This document shows positions 1 to 10,178 of a stretch of 64,000 nucleotides of DNA, piece after piece. Made by a program: the position numbers and the translations under genes. The DNA is taken from contig NZ_JNLC01000001.1 in the NCBI RefSeq assembly GCF_000702305.1, positions 1-64,000 of the forward strand, given 5' to 3'. This DNA is from Allobosea sp. 117. GTDB taxonomy: Bacteria > Pseudomonadota > Alphaproteobacteria > Rhizobiales > Xanthobacteraceae. The notes beneath the pieces are model-generated. The model saw only the letters and a list, made by a program, of their open reading frames with translations, searched no databases and had not been told where the DNA came from. Each line of letters begins with the position of its first letter. The stretch's first letter is position 1.

Positions 1-411
1 TGCACCACCTTTCATCACCCGGTGCAGGCGATCGGCCGGAGCGGTCCGGCCCGGTGCCCCGCGCGCCCTTCATCCCCGAAGGACGCAAGGTGCCTCATCC
101 ACACCCCCGGCCCGTCAGGGCGCGGGGCGATTGGTGCTGGGGGAGAGGCCATCGCGTCACCTTCTCCGCCGCCCGGAACAGGCCTCCGTCATGCTGAGGT
201 GCCGGCCATCGGGCCGGCCTCGAAGCACGCAGGCGGGTGCCACGAGCCAAGGCCAGCGCCCTGCACCGGCCGTCTGCGCGTCCCTCAAAGCTCGCTGCGC
301 GAGCGCCTCGGGATGACGAGATGGTGAGCCGTCCCGCGATCCCGGAGCGGCCGCTGGGCGCGCGGAAGCGTCAAGGACACGACACCGAGGCGGTAAGTTG
401 GGAACCCGATC
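1..411. other. Non-coding stretch upstream/downstream of the glycosyltransferase
   Basis: I see no gene I can support here. The short open frames are arginine/proline-rich, have no ribosome-binding site and resemble no family I know. The only structure is the imperfect inverted repeat at 188-317, listed separately. The stretch lies beyond the 3' end of the minus-strand glycosyltransferase gene, so it is probably a terminator and repeat region. Confidence 0.5.
188..317. repeat. Intergenic imperfect inverted repeat (GTCAT..GAGG / CCTC..ATGAC type)
   Basis: The left module starts GTCATGCTGAGGTGC at 188 and contains CCTCGAAGCA. The right module ends GCGCCTCGGGATGAC at 317 and is its approximate reverse complement, so the whole can fold into one long imperfect hairpin. 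The left module strongly resembles the element at 62993-63032. Elements of this sort are common between genes in Hyphomicrobiales genomes; their function is unknown to me. Confidence 0.6.
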
Positions 412-1575
412 CTATTCCGCCCAGAGCCGCGCATAGACGGCGTTGATGCGGCGGGCCTCCTCGGCGATGGAGTGCTCCTCCAGCGCCTGCGTCCGCGCCG
501 ATTCCTCCATGGCGCGGCGGGCATTGTCGCCCTGGTCCATATAGGCGGCGATGGCGGCGGCCATGGCGGAGACGTTGCCCGGCGGCACCAGCGTTCCCGT
601 CACCCCCTCGGCGATGAGCTCGGGGAACGCGCCGACCGTGGTGGCGACCACCGGCACGCCGCACGCCATCGCCTCCAGAGGGGTGACGCCGAAGCCCTCC
701 CAGCGCTGGGGCGACACATAGAGGTCTAGGGCGCGGTACCAGGCCGGCGTCTGCGACGTGGCGACCTCGCCGGGCATCAGGATGCGGTCGGCGAGGCCGG
801 CGTCAGCGATGCGGCGGCGCAGATCCTGCTCGAACTCGCCATGCTGGCCGGTGGCGCGGCCGAGCACCACGCCGCCCCAGTCCGGCCGGGCGGGGAGCAC
901 CTCGATGAGCGCGTCGACAAAGACGTCGGTGCCCTTCTGACGGCGCACGCGCCCGAAGCAACCGACCATGCGGAGTGGCGGCAGGCCGAGCGCGGCGCGG
1001 GCCTCGGCGCGGTCCGCCGCCGGGCGGAAGGTCTCGGTGTCGATGCCGTGCAGGATGACCGTCGAGGGCCGCTCGAGATAGTCGGCGGTGGCGCCGGAGG
1101 TCGAGATCACCGCGTCCATGCGGGAGATCAGGAACCTGGTCCAGCGCGTGTGATGGCGCTGCGAGGCGGAGGTGAAGACGAGCCTCAGCGGCATGCGCAG
1201 CAGGTCGCGCAGCACGACGCCGGCCAGCATCTCGACATTGCGCCGGGCGTGCCAGATGCGCCGGGCGTGCCGCTTCGGCCGTCGCCACAGGGCGGGGAGC
1301 TGATGCCAGCCGATGCGCGGCACGCCGGGCGCGAGGTTCGGCCCGAGCGCGGCGATGCCGACCTCGCCGGCCTGCACCGGCACCACGCGCTCCAGCGTCG
1401 CGGTGACGCCGGACAGGCGGCGCTTGAAGTTCGGCGCCACGACGTCGATCTCGGCCATATCGCGAACGGCGACGTCGGGCACGGCCGCGTCGGGCATGGC
1501 CGGCGCGGCGTCCGCCCGGTCCCCGTCGGCATTGCTCAGCGCGTTCGCCATGGCAACGCTCGCCCCCCGTGGCAT
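412..1575 (-). CDS. Family 4 glycosyltransferase, LpsB/LpcC-like LPS core mannosyltransferase
   Basis: This is a GT-B fold glycosyltransferase, probably cytoplasmic, adding a sugar (mannose in characterised LpsB/LpcC relatives) to the lipopolysaccharide core. The N-terminal half carries VVAPNFKRRLSGVT near residue 46, which is typical of LpsB-type enzymes. The C-terminal half has the nucleotide-sugar motif EGFGVTPLEAMACG near residue 300 (E-x7-E). The 387-residue frame is about 35 residues longer at the N-terminus than family members, so the ATG at 1551 or the one at residue 41 may be the true start. It begins 3 nt after the outer-membrane gene stop and is probably co-transcribed with it. LPS specificity is inferred from motif resemblance only. 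Confidence 0.8.
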   Translation of the reverse strand: MPRGASVAMANALSNADGDRADAAPAMPDAAVPDVAVRDMAEIDVVAPNFKRRLSGVTATLERVVPVQAGEVGIAALGPNLAPGVPRIGWHQLPALWRRPKRHARRIWHARRNVEMLAGVVLRDLLRMPLRLVFTSASQRHHTRWTRFLISRMDAVISTSGATADYLERPSTVILHGIDTETFRPAADRAEARAALGLPPLRMVGCFGRVRRQKGTDVFVDALIEVLPARPDWGGVVLGRATGQHGEFEQDLRRRIADAGLADRILMPGEVATSQTPAWYRALDLYVSPQRWEGFGVTPLEAMACGVPVVATTVGAFPELIAEGVTGTLVPPGNVSAMAAAIAAYMDQGDNARRAMEESARTQALEEHSIAEEARRINAVYARLWAE

Positions 1576-1578
1576 CTC

Positions 1579-2844
1579 TCAGAACGGCAGGGCGAGGCCG
1601 CCCGTCACCGTGTGCTGCTGGTTCTCCGGCGCGATGTCGCCGCTGTAGCGCAGCGCGCTACGCCAGCGCGACTCGGCGAAGGCCGCGTCGAAGCCGGCCC
1701 GCACCACCAGCGAATTCTCCGCCAGCGGCACGCCGGCGACCGGCACCGGGCCGTCGGCACCGAAGAGCAGAAGCGGATCGACGTCGCCGACGACGTGCTG
1801 CCAGCCGAGGTCGAGGCGCGGCGTCACCAGCGCGGCGCCGAGATCGAGCGTGCCGGAAAGGCGCAGGCCAATCACCGTGAAGGGCCAGGCCGCCTCCTGC
1901 GTCGCGGTGAGGCCGGTCGCGCCGTCGGCCAGGCTGTCGAGCTGCACCCAGGAGGCGCCGGCGGCGCCATAGGGGGCGAGCGAGACGGCATCGCCGAGCA
2001 CATAGACATAGCTGAGCTCGGCCCGTGCCTCGGCATAGCCGGCGGTGACCTCGGCACCGTCCGCGAAGCCGGCGTCGAGCCTGGAGGCGGCCGGCGCGGC
2101 GAAGGCGGCGAGCGGGTCGGCGACGGTGCCGTATTCATAGGCTATGAGGCCGGAGGCCTGCCAATTGTCCTCCCGCGTCACCGCGTAGAAGGCCGAGCGC
2201 CAGTCCTCCGCCTCAAGCCGCCCGTCGCCGCCGTCGATGGCGAAGCGCGAGCGTATCCAGCCGCCGGCGAGGCCGATGGCGAGGTCCTCGTCGAGCGGCA
2301 GCTCGATGCCGGCGAGGTCGCCGTCGGCGCCGGCCGGATCCGGCAGGACCGCGTCGAAGGGCAGGGCGGTGCCGAGCGCGCGGCTCCAGATGAAGTTCGG
2401 CTCGATGCGCGCGGCGGGAGCGGGGCGGGCGGTGAGGTCGGCGCCCGGTCCGCCGAGGCTGCGGTCGAGCACGGTGAAGGGATTGGCGTCGCCGGAATCG
2501 GGATCGGGCGCGTAGCCGAGGGTCTTCTCCGGCGCGCCGCCGCGCAGGCGGTCCGGGATATCGCCGGTACGGGACGGGGAGGCGAGGCATTCGCGGGGCA
2601 GCGGCCAAGCGATGGTGACGTCCGGCGACCAGGTCGCGGTGCTGGCGGGCAGGCCGGCGCGGTCTGCGGGCTGGGCCATCATCTCGCTGCCCGGCAGCCG
2701 GGTCTCGGCGCCCGGCGGGGGCGGCGGCGAGGCGCAGGGAAAGCGCATCTCAAAGCGCGGTTCGGCGTATGCCCCGCCCTGCGCGAGCACGACGATGGTC
2801 GCCGTTGCCGCGGTGAGACAAGCGGTGCGCCTGAGGTGCCGCAT
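1579..2844 (-). CDS. Exported outer-membrane beta-barrel protein with autotransporter-type domain
   Basis: The start at 2844 begins MRHLRRTACLTAAT, a basic then hydrophobic signal peptide ending near AYA-EP; the open frame extends 56 codons upstream but that part is not signal-like. The product is 421 residues. A proline-rich N-terminal region (PPPPPG near residue 40) is followed by alternating hydrophobic beta-strand segments from about residue 150. The protein ends in Phe, as barrel proteins recognised by BamA usually do. The last 150 residues (LDLGWQHVVGDV, ending GLALPF) resemble the autotransporter barrel domain. The passenger is short and unrecognised, so its role is unknown. It sits upstream of the glycosyltransferase, consistent with a cell-envelope operon. 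Confidence 0.7.
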   Translation of the reverse strand: MRHLRRTACLTAATATIVVLAQGGAYAEPRFEMRFPCASPPPPPGAETRLPGSEMMAQPADRAGLPASTATWSPDVTIAWPLPRECLASPSRTGDIPDRLRGGAPEKTLGYAPDPDSGDANPFTVLDRSLGGPGADLTARPAPAARIEPNFIWSRALGTALPFDAVLPDPAGADGDLAGIELPLDEDLAIGLAGGWIRSRFAIDGGDGRLEAEDWRSAFYAVTREDNWQASGLIAYEYGTVADPLAAFAAPAASRLDAGFADGAEVTAGYAEARAELSYVYVLGDAVSLAPYGAAGASWVQLDSLADGATGLTATQEAAWPFTVIGLRLSGTLDLGAALVTPRLDLGWQHVVGDVDPLLLFGADGPVPVAGVPLAENSLVVRAGFDAAFAESRWRSALRYSGDIAPENQQHTVTGGLALPF

Positions 2845-3179
2845 TCGTCTGTCCCCACACAAACCCACACCGACGTCGCACGGCAGGCCGACGACCTTTG
2901 CGCGAGACGATCCCCCCATTCCCGCAACGGCTGCCGCGCCCGCGAAGAAAGCGCGGGGCGCAGGCAACCACGTGCGGGCAGGCAGGTCAATCGGCGAAGA
3001 AGGTTCCGTCAAGGAATCGTTAACGCTCGGAAGGATGCGGATGGAGGCCGTGGCGGGCGGTCGCGGGCACCGTCATGTCCGGCCCGGTATCCGCGTCCCG
3101 CCGAGGCCGGCAACCAAAGACGTGAATGGCCGGGACGAGCCCGGCCATGACGAAAGTTGTCCTGAATCTCGAGGATCCG
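2845..3179. other. Intergenic region between greA and the barrel gene
   Basis: There are 335 nt between the greA stop and the barrel-protein start. It holds the palindromic repeat at 3071-3152. The remainder must contain the promoter of the minus-strand barrel gene, but I cannot point to a convincing -35/-10 pair. No small gene is supportable. Confidence 0.5.
3071..3152. repeat. Intergenic palindromic repeat (GGCCGGGACGAGCCCGGCC type)
   Basis: A perfect 9-bp stem ATGGCCGGG/CCCGGCCAT with a 5-nt loop lies at 3126-3148. An outer arm CGTCATGTCCGG at 3071-3082 pairs with CCGGCCATGACG at 3141-3152 with one mismatch. So two alternative foldings share the right arm. It lies 28 nt past the greA stop and may also act as a transcription-terminating or RNA-stabilising hairpin, although no T-run follows on the greA strand. 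Confidence 0.65.
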
Positions 3180-3653
3180 TCAGACGAACCGCACCTCGGT
3201 GATCTCGTAGGAACGGGCGCCCCGCGGGGTGACCACCTCGACCGAGGAGCCGGATTTCTTGCCGATGAGCGCCCGCGCCATTGGCGAGGAGATGGAGATG
3301 CGCCCGGCCTTGGCGTCGGCTTCCATGTCGCCGACGATCTGCCACACGCGCTGCTCCTCGGTGTCCTCATCGATCAGCGTCACGGTCGCGCCGAATTTCA
3401 CGATGTCGCCCGAGAGTTTGGTCACGTCGATGATGTCGGCGCGCGACAGCTTGTCCTCGAGCTCGGCGATCCGGCCCTCGTTCAGCGCCTGCTGTTCCTT
3501 GGCCGCGTGATATTCGGCATTCTCCGAAAGGTCGCCATGCGAACGCGCCTCGGCGATCGCCGCGATGATGCGCGGACGCTCAACCTGCTGGCGCTCCTTC
3601 AGTTCCAGTTCGAGCGCGGCATGACCCTTCGGGGTCATCGGTATCTTTTCCAT
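3180..3653 (-). CDS. greA: Transcription elongation factor GreA
   Basis: GreA rescues backtracked RNA polymerase by stimulating transcript cleavage through the secondary channel. The 157-residue protein has the usual length. The N-terminal antiparallel coiled coil includes the acidic tip [13 protein letters not shown] near residues 41-53, with the family-conserved D41 and E44. The C-terminal FKBP-like domain includes [14 protein letters not shown] near 121-134. A strong GGGAGG lies about 10 nt before the ATG. It is 129 nt downstream of carB on the same strand. Confidence 0.97.
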   Translation of the reverse strand: MEKIPMTPKGHAALELELKERQQVERPRIIAAIAEARSHGDLSENAEYHAAKEQQALNEGRIAELEDKLSRADIIDVTKLSGDIVKFGATVTLIDEDTEEQRVWQIVGDMEADAKAGRISISSPMARALIGKKSGSSVEVVTPRGARSYEITEVRFV

Positions 3654-3698
3654 AGGTCTTCCGACCTCCCTAAAGGCAATCGCGCCCCCGCGGCAGGC

Positions 3699-3725
3699 CT
3701 TCGACGTCCTTCATGGACATCGAAG
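3699..3725 (-). other. Hairpin in the carB-greA spacer
   Basis: CTTCGACGTCC and GGACATCGAAG form an 11-bp stem with one mismatch and a 5-nt loop. There is no T-run, so it is not an obvious intrinsic terminator. It could be an RNA-processing or stabilising element between carB and greA. Confidence 0.35.
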
Positions 3726-3782
3726 TCCTCCCGCGACGGCGGCGGTGTTCGGTGGGCGCCGTCGTCCAGGCCGCTACAGCGG

Positions 3783-7118
<3,336 letters not shown>

Positions 7119-7350
7119 CGGATCCCGTGCGGCTCGCGCATTCCACCGGGCACACGAAAAAGGACGCGCGAGTGACGCGTCCTTGGCTGGACCCGGGTCA
7201 ATTTCTTGGCGCGGGAGGCTCCCGCGCGACGGCTCGTCTAAACGTGGCGCCTCCCATAGACCAGATTCCCCGGAGGGGGAAGGGCGGCATGCGACGCCCC
7301 GCCGTCGGCCGCCGCCGAAGCCCGCTTGACGGCGGCGTTCATTCTCCACT
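7119..7350 (-). promoter_or_regulatory. carB 5' leader with candidate attenuator
   Basis: Read on the minus strand, the region holds a 34-codon open frame (7342 to the TAG at 7238), then a perfect 8-bp hairpin GCGCGGGA/TCCCGCGC (7209-7227), then a terminator-like hairpin (7157-7184), then the carB start at 7118. GGGAGGC inside the short frame (7249-7255) can instead pair with GCCTCCC (7213-7219), which would break the first hairpin. Such mutually exclusive structures suggest attenuation or a sensing leader RNA. The short frame has no convincing ribosome-binding site, so translation is doubtful. Confidence 0.45.
7157..7184 (-). terminator. Intrinsic-terminator-like hairpin in the carB leader
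   Basis: On the minus strand AAGGACGCG pairs perfectly with CGCGTCCTT (9 bp, 7-nt loop), and the right arm runs into TTTTT. It lies 39-66 nt before the carB start and points towards carB. It would therefore stop carB transcription unless disrupted, or end a separate short upstream RNA. Confidence 0.6.
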
Positions 7351-7376
7351 ATTCGATAGTCGTTGAAATATCGGAT
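7351..7376 (+). promoter_or_regulatory. Candidate ArsR operator
   Basis: ATTCGATA and TATCGGAT form an imperfect inverted repeat (7 of 8 positions) separated by 10 nt. It ends 7 nt before the arsR start. Position and AT-rich symmetry suit autoregulation by the ArsR-family protein. It may also influence the divergent carB leader. Confidence 0.45.
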
Positions 7377-7383
7377 TGATGAG

Positions 7384-7722
7384 ATGGACGCCGCCACCGT
7401 GGTGGATGCTTTGGCCGCGCTCGCCCACGAGCACCGGCTCGCCGCCTTCCGCCTGCTGGTGGAGGCGGGACCCGCCGGGCTGCCGGCGGGAACGATCGCT
7501 GAGCGCCTCGGCATCGCGCCGTCATCCCTGACCTTCCACACACGAGAGCTCATGCAGGCCCGTCTCGTCACCCAGCGCCGGGTCAGCCGGCAGCTCTTCT
7601 ACGCGGCGAATTTCGACGCGATGAACGATGTCCTCGGCTACCTGACCGAGAATTGCTGCGCCGGCGAGGCCTGCGGGCTCGAATGCGGCCCGACCGGATC
7701 GGCCGGCAGCGCGGCGCGATAG
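7384..7722 (+). CDS. ArsR/SmtB-family transcriptional regulator
   Basis: This is a 112-residue winged-helix repressor that probably releases DNA on binding arsenite or a similar thiophilic metal. The HTH covers roughly residues 30-65 ([26 protein letters not shown]). The C-terminal Cys cluster [13 protein letters not shown] near residues 88-100 is a plausible sensor site. The ATG at 7384 fits family N-termini better than an in-frame TTG at 7363. No arsenic-resistance gene follows; the 3' end instead runs into a broken cupin gene on the other strand, so the natural target may have been lost. Confidence 0.85.
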   Translation: MDAATVVDALAALAHEHRLAAFRLLVEAGPAGLPAGTIAERLGIAPSSLTFHTRELMQARLVTQRRVSRQLFYAANFDAMNDVLGYLTENCCAGEACGLECGPTGSAGSAAR

Positions 7723-7796
7723 ATCAGCACCGGCAGATGCGGGTTGTTGGGCACGCCGCCGGAAGGTGAAAGGACCAGCGTTTCAGGTTCCGACAT
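7718..7796 (-). pseudogene. 5' remnant of a YjlB-like cupin gene
   Basis: From an ATG at 7796 with a good upstream ribosome-binding site (GGGAGA), about 27 codons read MSEPETLVLSPSGG then [16 protein letters not shown]. This matches the characteristic N-terminus of YjlB-type cupin proteins (PNNPxLPVLLY). Resemblance stops where the frame meets the arsR 3' end, and the rest of the cupin (about 130 residues expected) is absent. A deletion probably joined the two genes. The family assignment is from memory of the motif. Confidence 0.6.
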
Positions 7797-7859
7797 GGTG
7801 CGATCTCCCGCGTCCGCGGACACAACCCGGCGCCGGTCCCGCGGTTCCCGCCGGAAGCC

Positions 7860-8273
7860 TCAGCCCTTCCTTTCGTCGAACAGCCGGCGGGAGGATTCGA
7901 TGCGGTCGAGGTTCTTCTCGGCCCAGATCCACACGCCGCAGAAGGCCTCCGCGAGGCTGAGGCCGAGATCGGTCAGCCGGTACTCGACCTTGGGCGGGAT
8001 CACCGGATGGACGGTGCGGACCACCAGCCCGTCACGCTCCATCTGACGGAGCGTCTGCGTCAGCATCTTCTGGCTGATATTGCCGGCAAGCTCGCCGATG
8101 CGGGTGAAGCGCAGCTCGCCATGCTCGGTCAGCACCTCGAGGATGATCATCGTCCATTTGTCGGCGACGCGGCCGATGAGCTCGTTCACCAGCGCCTCGA
8201 CGCGCGGATCGGTCGGCGCCGACGCGCCGTCGGGATGCGCGTGGGGCGAGGGGCGGGCACTTGTAGAGACCAT
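7860..8273 (-). CDS. HxlR-family transcriptional regulator
   Basis: This is a winged-helix regulator of the HxlR/YodB type, often sensing electrophiles or quinones. The start chosen at 8273 (MVSTSARPS) has GGAG 9 nt upstream; an ATG at 8285 is also possible. The DNA-binding domain includes RVADKWTMIILEVLTEHGELRFTRI and NISQKMLTQTLRQMERDGLV. YodB-type regulators use a conserved Cys near the N-terminus; here the only Cys (FCGVW) is near the C-terminus, so the sensing mechanism may differ. It is divergent from the dehydrogenase at 8382, its likely target. Confidence 0.88.
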   Translation of the reverse strand: MVSTSARPSPHAHPDGASAPTDPRVEALVNELIGRVADKWTMIILEVLTEHGELRFTRIGELAGNISQKMLTQTLRQMERDGLVVRTVHPVIPPKVEYRLTDLGLSLAEAFCGVWIWAEKNLDRIESSRRLFDERKG

Positions 8274-8312
8274 GACGCTCTCCATCAGGTAAGTATAGAT
8301 ATTTTGGGTGCC

Positions 8313-8327
8313 TACTTTCTATCAGTA
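8313..8327. promoter_or_regulatory. Candidate HxlR operator TACT-N7-AGTA
   Basis: TACT at 8313-8316 and AGTA at 8324-8327 are spaced by exactly 7 nt, the arrangement known for YodB/HxlR-family operators. It lies between the divergent regulator and dehydrogenase genes. A further AGTATAG at about 8291 might be a second half-site. Confidence 0.5.
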
Positions 8328-8381
8328 AGTGACGTTCATATAACACGCCGCATCGCAGACACCAGCATCCGGGAGACAGTC

Positions 8382-9137
8382 ATGAACATCACCGGCAACA
8401 CCATTCTCGTCACCGGCGGCAATGCCGGCATCGGCCGCGCGCTCGCCGAGGCGCTGCAGGCGGAAGGCAACAGGATCATCATCACCGGCCGTCGCGAAGA
8501 CACGCTGAAGGCCACCGCCACCGCCAATCCGGGCATGGACTGGCGCGTGCTCGACATGGCGGATGCGGGCGCGGTTGCCGCCTTCGGCGCCGCGGTCACG
8601 AAGGACTACCCGGCGCTGAACGTCGTCATCAACAATGCCGGCATCATGGTCACCGAGGACTGGACCGCCGATGCGGTCGACCTCGCGGTGGCGGAGGCGA
8701 CGATCGCGACCAATCTGCTCGGGCCGATCCGGCTCACTGCGGCGCTGCTGCCGCATCTGCGCCGCCAGCCGGACGCCACGGTCATCACCGTGTCGTCAGG
8801 CCTCGCCTTCGTGCCGCTGACGATCACGCCGACCTACAACGCGACCAAGGCGGCGATCCATTCCTGGAGCCAGTCGCTGCGCCACCAGTTGCGCGGCACC
8901 ACGGTCGGGGTGATCGAGATCGTGCCGCCGGCGGTGGCGACCGACCTGATGCCGGGGCATGCGGCGAACCCGAACTCGATGCCGCTCGCCGACTTCATCA
9001 GCGAGACGGTCGAGCAGCTCAAGGCGCACCCGAAGGGACCCGAGAACCGCGTAAAGCGGGTCGAGTTCCTGCGCGGCGCCGAGGCGCGGGGCGACTATGA
9101 GGCGGTGTTCGGCATGCTGAACGACGGCGCGCACTGA
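8382..9137 (+). CDS. Short-chain dehydrogenase/reductase (SDR)
   Basis: This is a 251-residue Rossmann-fold NAD(P)-dependent oxidoreductase. It has the cofactor motif TGGNAGIG near residue 11, NNAG near 85, a catalytic Ser (VSSG near 138) and YNATK near 152. GGGAGA precedes the ATG at 8382; the longer upstream frame is antisense to the regulator and is not coding. The divergent HxlR gene and operator suggest induction by a reactive carbonyl or quinone. The substrate is unknown. Confidence 0.93.
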   Translation: MNITGNTILVTGGNAGIGRALAEALQAEGNRIIITGRREDTLKATATANPGMDWRVLDMADAGAVAAFGAAVTKDYPALNVVINNAGIMVTEDWTADAVDLAVAEATIATNLLGPIRLTAALLPHLRRQPDATVITVSSGLAFVPLTITPTYNATKAAIHSWSQSLRHQLRGTTVGVIEIVPPAVATDLMPGHAANPNSMPLADFISETVEQLKAHPKGPENRVKRVEFLRGAEARGDYEAVFGMLNDGAH

Positions 9138-9150
9138 GACGGTGGACGCG

Positions 9151-10068
9151 TCAGGCGTATTTCCGCGCTAGGCCGACGCACAGTACGACGGCGCCGGTCG
9201 CTGCAACCATGGTCCACGCGACCGGCTCGCCGAGCAGCAGCCCGGCGAGCGCAAGGCCGAAGAACGGCTGCAGCAATTGCAACTGCCCGACGCGGGCGAT
9301 GCCGCCGCGCGCGAGGCCGCGATACCAGAACACGAAGCCGACCAGCATGCTGAACACCGAGACATAGCCGAGCCCGACATAGGCCGGCATGCCGATGTCC
9401 TGCCACGAGGCGGGCAGCGTCAGCAGGGTCAACAGCGCCATCAGCGGCGCGGCGAGCACCAATGCCCAGGAGATGACCTGCCAGCCGCCGAGCCGGCGCG
9501 CGAGCTTGCCGCCCTCGGCATAGCCGAGACCGCACAGCAGGATGGCGGCGATCATCGACAGATCGCCCATAGGCGAGCCCGAGCCGCCGCCCGACAGCGC
9601 GAAGGCCACCACGGTGGCGCTGCCGAGAATTGAGAACAGCCAGAACAGCGGTTTCGGCCGCTCGCCGCCGCGCAGCACGCCGAACACGGCGGTTGAGAGC
9701 GGCAACAGCCCGATGAACACGATCGAATGCGCCGAGGTCATGTGCCGGAGCGCCAGCGCGGTGAGCAGCGGGAAGCCGATTACCACCCCCAGCGCGACCA
9801 CGGTGAGCGAGGCGAGGTCCTTTCCGGACGGCCGCGGCTGTCGCAGCGCGAAGAGCAGGACGGCGGCGAGCAGCGCCGCGATCAGGGCGCGTGCCGAGGT
9901 GAGGAACAACGGCGTGAAGCCGGCGACCGCCACCCGCGTCGCCGGCAGCGAGCCGCTGAAGATGATGACGCCGAGCAGGCCGCTTCCCCAGCCGTCGAAG
10001 GCGCCCGGCTCGATCCGTGTGGTCGCGATCGCGCGCGTTTCGACCGATTCGGCGTCCACCATTGCCAC
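9151..10068 (-). CDS. EamA/DMT-superfamily transporter
   Basis: This inner-membrane protein of 305 residues has about ten hydrophobic helices arranged as two EamA repeats (roughly residues 28-160 and 168-300), the normal length for drug/metabolite exporters. The substrate cannot be read from sequence. It is divergent from the MocR regulator at 10179, with a perfect palindrome between them, so it is probably the regulator's target. A start two codons later (ATG at 10062) is equally possible. Confidence 0.9.
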   Translation of the reverse strand: MAMVDAESVETRAIATTRIEPGAFDGWGSGLLGVIIFSGSLPATRVAVAGFTPLFLTSARALIAALLAAVLLFALRQPRPSGKDLASLTVVALGVVIGFPLLTALALRHMTSAHSIVFIGLLPLSTAVFGVLRGGERPKPLFWLFSILGSATVVAFALSGGGSGSPMGDLSMIAAILLCGLGYAEGGKLARRLGGWQVISWALVLAAPLMALLTLLTLPASWQDIGMPAYVGLGYVSVFSMLVGFVFWYRGLARGGIARVGQLQLLQPFFGLALAGLLLGEPVAWTMVAATGAVVLCVGLARKYA

Positions 10069-10137
10069 GTGTTCCTCGCTTCGGGCCCTCCTTCAGGCAA
10101 TAGGCGCTTTGCGCTGGCCGCGACAGCCACGGAACGG

Positions 10138-10157
10138 TACAGTTTGGTCAAACTGTA
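10138..10157. promoter_or_regulatory. Perfect 9-bp inverted repeat between EamA and MocR genes
   Basis: The arms TACAGTTTG and CAAACTGTA are exact reverse complements separated by GT. The site lies midway in the only divergent promoter region of the transporter/regulator pair. It is therefore a strong candidate MocR operator overlapping one or both promoters. Confidence 0.65.
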
Positions 10158-10178
10158 TGGATAAAGGAATCCGAACGG

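Noticed and set aside
22-446. Three short plus-strand frames at the window start
   Set aside because: Pro/Arg/Ala-rich reading of repeat DNA; none has a start signal or resemblance.
841-3150. A 769-codon open frame on the plus strand opposite the glycosyltransferase and barrel genes
   Set aside because: It is antisense to two recognisable genes, Arg/Gly/Glu-rich and without family motifs. High GC at third positions creates long mirror frames.
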